From assembly GCF_004344915.1 (NCBI RefSeq), contig NZ_SKFG01000016.1:1-64000 (forward strand): a stretch of DNA of 64,000 nt, read 5' to 3'. Every line of letters begins with the position of its first letter. Position 1 is the stretch's first letter. Under the pieces are notes generated by a model, which made no database searches, had not been told where the DNA came from, and saw only the letters and a list, made by a program, of their open reading frames with translations. The position numbers and the translations under genes were made by a program. Origin of the DNA: Paenibacillus albiflavus. GTDB taxonomy: Bacteria; Bacillota; Bacilli; Paenibacillales; NBRC-103111. Positions 63,278 through 64,000 of this stretch are shown here, in pieces.

Positions 63278-63409
63278 AAAAAAAAGAGGACCTCGCCAAC
63301 GGGGCAGGTCCATAATGTTTTATATTAAAAAGGGGGTCTTGCCTATTATATTACGCCATGAACATTATGGGATCATAACAGGAATATTTCATTTGTGAGA
63401 CAAATTGTC
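63278..63409 (+). repeat. Dispersed repeat, copy E (full length)
   Basis: Same structure as copies C and D; the hairpin reads GAGGACCTCGCC with GGGGCAGGTCC, the central palindrome TTATGGGATCATAA, and the distal hairpin ATTTGTCTCACAAAT. It lies between the YdjM-like gene and the minus-strand gene ending at 63431, which it can terminate. Confidence 0.85.
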
Positions 63410-63430
63410 ATATTAAAGGAAACATCATAC

Positions 63431-64000
63431 TTAGTAAAAAGATTCACCTTTCGGAAGTATTTTATAAAGCTCCAATTTCCAATCAGGACCTAATTGTGTA
63501 AAATAAAGAGCATCTTTGTAACTAAACATCGCATAACTCGGTTCCTGCGTTAATAATACCGTTTGACCAGTTTCCGTATTTATAATATACTCGTGCGAAT
63601 CGAAAGCATCAATTGCAGACTCAAAAAGCAACCATTTGGAATCTTGCGTAAACTGACTTTTGTCCAATTCCACGTTAGGTTTAAGAATTTGAAATTTATG
63701 ATATCCGTCTGATTGAATTATTGTTTTTTCGGTACCAGTAAGAGGATCTACTTCATAAATATTAGGGCCTCTATAATCTAAGTGATAATAAAATCGATCC
63801 CCCATAAGATAGCTACTAACATAAGTTCCAGAATCAACCACCTTCCTCGACCACAAAACATTTCCTTTAGGGTCAAGTCCAACAAGACGGGTACCAAGTC
63901 TTATTTGTTCAATCTCACCTTTTTTATTTTTAATACTTTTAAGTTCTGACAATACAAGTATAATGGATTTATTTTGTAAAAAGTGCCATTGTGCAATTTC
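63431..64000 (-). CDS. Partial gene, propeller-like protein (N-terminus outside window)
   Basis: The frame ends at 63431 and stays open to the right edge, so the true start lies beyond 64000; an internal TTG at 63952 is only an apparent start. The 189 or so visible residues are beta-rich with blade-like repeats: TRLVGLDPKGNVLWSRKV, GPNIYEVDPLTGTEKTII, SKWLLFESAIDAF, EYIINTETGQTVLLT, DALYFTQLGPDWKLELY. This is the pattern of PQQ/WD40-like or DUF5050-like propellers and resembles the C-terminal part of the gene ending at 60073. Function unknown. Confidence 0.7.
   Translation of the reverse strand, partial: EIAQWHFLQNKSIILVLSELKSIKNKKGEIEQIRLGTRLVGLDPKGNVLWSRKVVDSGTYVSSYLMGDRFYYHLDYRGPNIYEVDPLTGTEKTIIQSDGYHKFQILKPNVELDKSQFTQDSKWLLFESAIDAFDSHEYIINTETGQTVLLTQEPSYAMFSYKDALYFTQLGPDWKLELYKILPKGESFY

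Noticed and set aside
46627-63409. The dispersed repeats considered as integron attC sites around gene cassettes.
   Set aside because: No integrase, no RYYYAAC/GTTRRRY core pairs at the ends, and the enclosed genes face different directions.

Overview
The window looks like chromosome of a Paenibacillus-type member of the Bacillales. The evidence is a moderate-to-low GC content, strong AGGAGG-type ribosome sites with frequent GTG/TTG starts, T-box control of ileS, YesM/YesN-type two-component genes beside sugar ABC transporters, a PAS sensor kinase of sporulation-kinase type, CheX, and many carbohydrate-uptake genes. No tRNA, rRNA, CRISPR array, insertion sequence or prophage was recognised.

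Layout. (1) 1-4 kb, minus strand: the N-terminal 1324 codons of a giant protein made of about 120 ten-residue repeats in exact 30-bp register, running off the left edge, with a sigma-K-like promoter. (2) 4-10 kb: a lipoprotein, phosphatidylserine decarboxylase, a fosmidomycin-resistance-type MFS exporter, free-methionine sulfoxide reductase, a PCYCGC lipoprotein under a CsoR-like operator, and an aminotransferase. (3) 9.7-17.6 kb, minus strand: a sugar ABC transporter (binding protein plus two permeases) with its own sensing module (membrane-anchored sugar-binding protein, histidine kinase, AraC-type response regulator) and a TetR gene. The TetR gene is divergent from a large MMPL exporter and is its likely repressor. 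(4) 20.8-27.1 kb: mixed genes, including a flavoprotein monooxygenase whose promoter is covered by a perfect 36-bp palindrome, a DEAD-box helicase, an SDR and CheX.

(5) 27.3-37.7 kb: a complete sugar island with two permeases and a binding protein on the minus strand, divergent from a GH3 beta-glucosidase, a GH94 phosphorylase of about 1115 residues and a LacI regulator. Content and protein lengths match the Listeria innocua sophoro-oligosaccharide (beta-1,2-glucan) locus. Five AAACGTTT operators mark it as one LacI regulon. (6) 37.7-46.6 kb: VanW, a two-PAS histidine kinase with a four-cysteine motif, a HAD hydrolase whose coding sequence is packed with perfect hairpins, LysR, a PHP phosphatase, an ABC-2 exporter with a divergent WYL regulator, and DinB.

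(7) 46.6-64 kb: an oligopeptide ABC operon, an AT-rich hydrolase, a YqkE-like protein, ileS of the long (type 2) class behind a T-box, a SulP transporter with ArsR, a YdjM-like membrane hydrolase and three unknown minus-strand genes. This part alone carries a family of dispersed repeats of up to about 130 bp (three full copies, three partial, all in one orientation) with a terminator-like hairpin and two further conserved hairpins. It also carries an orphan 3' half of a T-box that shares 27 identical bases with the ileS leader.

The observations most worth following are the decapeptide-repeat protein, the hairpin-packed HAD gene, the dispersed repeat family, the orphan T-box and the palindromes linking ArsR, SulP and the monooxygenase.
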